Source of the DNA: VAZQ01 sp963841105
Lineage (GTDB): Bacteria; Pseudomonadota; Alphaproteobacteria; Rhizobiales; Xanthobacteraceae
NCBI GenBank assembly: GCA_963841105.1
Contig: CAWJCB010000008.1
Span: forward strand, 248,001-312,000
DNA length: 64,000 nt
Reading direction: 5' to 3'
This document shows, piece after piece, positions 63,847-64,000 of the stretch (positions within the stretch are counted from its first letter, which is position 1; every line of letters begins with the position of its first letter). The notes under the pieces were generated by a model. The model did not search any database, was not told the DNA's origin, and saw only the letters and a program-made list of their open reading frames with translations. A program made the translations under genes and the position numbers.

Positions 63847-64000
63847 TCAATCGATCAGGTTGGCCTCTCGCAGCGGCTTGTAGACGCCATTTTCAAGTTT
63901 ACTCTTGTCGATATTTTGGGGCGCCTCACTCTTAATCGAGACAGTGACTTTGCCCCAGAGATCGGCGAGGTTGGCCAACGCCTGCCAAGCAGCATACAGC
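63847..64000 (-). CDS. C-terminus of an unidentified protein, 5' part beyond window
   Basis: 51 codons of continuous minus-strand frame ending LYAAWQALANLADLWGKVTV, SIKSEAPQNIDKSKLENGVY, KPLREANLID-stop. Amphipathic and protein-like, with an AT-richer composition than the rest of the window. I do not recognise the family; this is too short to assign. It is probably element cargo, since it lies within the integrase-bounded segment. Confidence 0.6.
   Translation of the reverse strand, partial: LYAAWQALANLADLWGKVTVSIKSEAPQNIDKSKLENGVYKPLREANLID

Overview
The window is a GC-rich chromosomal stretch that reads as an alphaproteobacterium of the order Hyphomicrobiales, close to the Bradyrhizobium / Xanthobacteraceae group. 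The pointers are orphan Bug (TctC-type) receptors, Bradyrhizobium-type palindromic intergenic repeats, an isoquinoline-oxidoreductase-type operon, a Cys-type formate dehydrogenase with its FdhX-like Tat peptide, and FixK/FNR-like boxes. No rRNA, tRNA or CRISPR array was found.

The main system is at the left end (1-8225): a selenium locus. A divergent pair encodes a selenosugar synthase (SenB, minus) and an EgtB-like selenoneine synthase (SenA, plus). Behind senB on the minus strand come a PhnD/PhnC/PhnE-like ABC importer of the clade proposed to carry selenium oxyanions, a fused FAD-oxidoreductase/selenophosphate synthetase (SelD, filling the SenC role), and the start of a mercuric-reductase-like flavoprotein. 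Together they could take up an oxyanion, reduce it, make selenophosphate and pass it through a selenosugar to selenoneine. The hercynine-forming EgtD is not in the window.

8.4-20.8 kb: an ornithine-cyclodeaminase-family gene with a Bug receptor, two 57-residue secreted peptides, an AraC regulator, a low-complexity secreted protein, an RND efflux adaptor and pump, an exported alpha/beta hydrolase, an unusual glycosyltransferase with a C-terminal XRE domain, and a GFA protein. 20.8-22.5 kb is a decay zone with remnants of an L,D-transpeptidase and a lactate dehydrogenase. 22.2-31.9 kb: a multicopper oxidase, an aldo/keto reductase, a two-subunit molybdenum hydroxylase with a 3-hydroxyisobutyrate-dehydrogenase-like enzyme, and a two-component system. 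32.3-41.6 kb: an aldehyde dehydrogenase, a Cys-rich small protein, an enolase-superfamily gene plus Bug receptor bracketed by 80-bp direct repeats, and a sugar/polyamine-type ABC importer.

41.7-60.4 kb has repeated FNR/FixK-like boxes in front of a Sel1 protein and TDT transporter, a beta-lactamase-fold enzyme, a Crp/Fnr regulator, a flavin ferredoxin-reductase-like enzyme, a branched-chain-amino-acid-type ABC importer and a three-subunit respiratory formate dehydrogenase. It ends with an orphan cytochrome oxidase subunit I. From 60.4 kb to the right edge is the end of an integrative element: a broken tyrosine integrase, an AlpA-like regulator, about 1 kb of non-coding DNA with a large inverted repeat, a GIY-YIG protein and the C-terminus of an unidentified protein.

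At least a dozen otherwise well-preserved genes are split by a single-base change, nearly always one extra base. I treat these as one gene each and give the full span. The bias suggests uncorrected sequencing insertions rather than mass pseudogenisation, but raw reads would be needed to tell.
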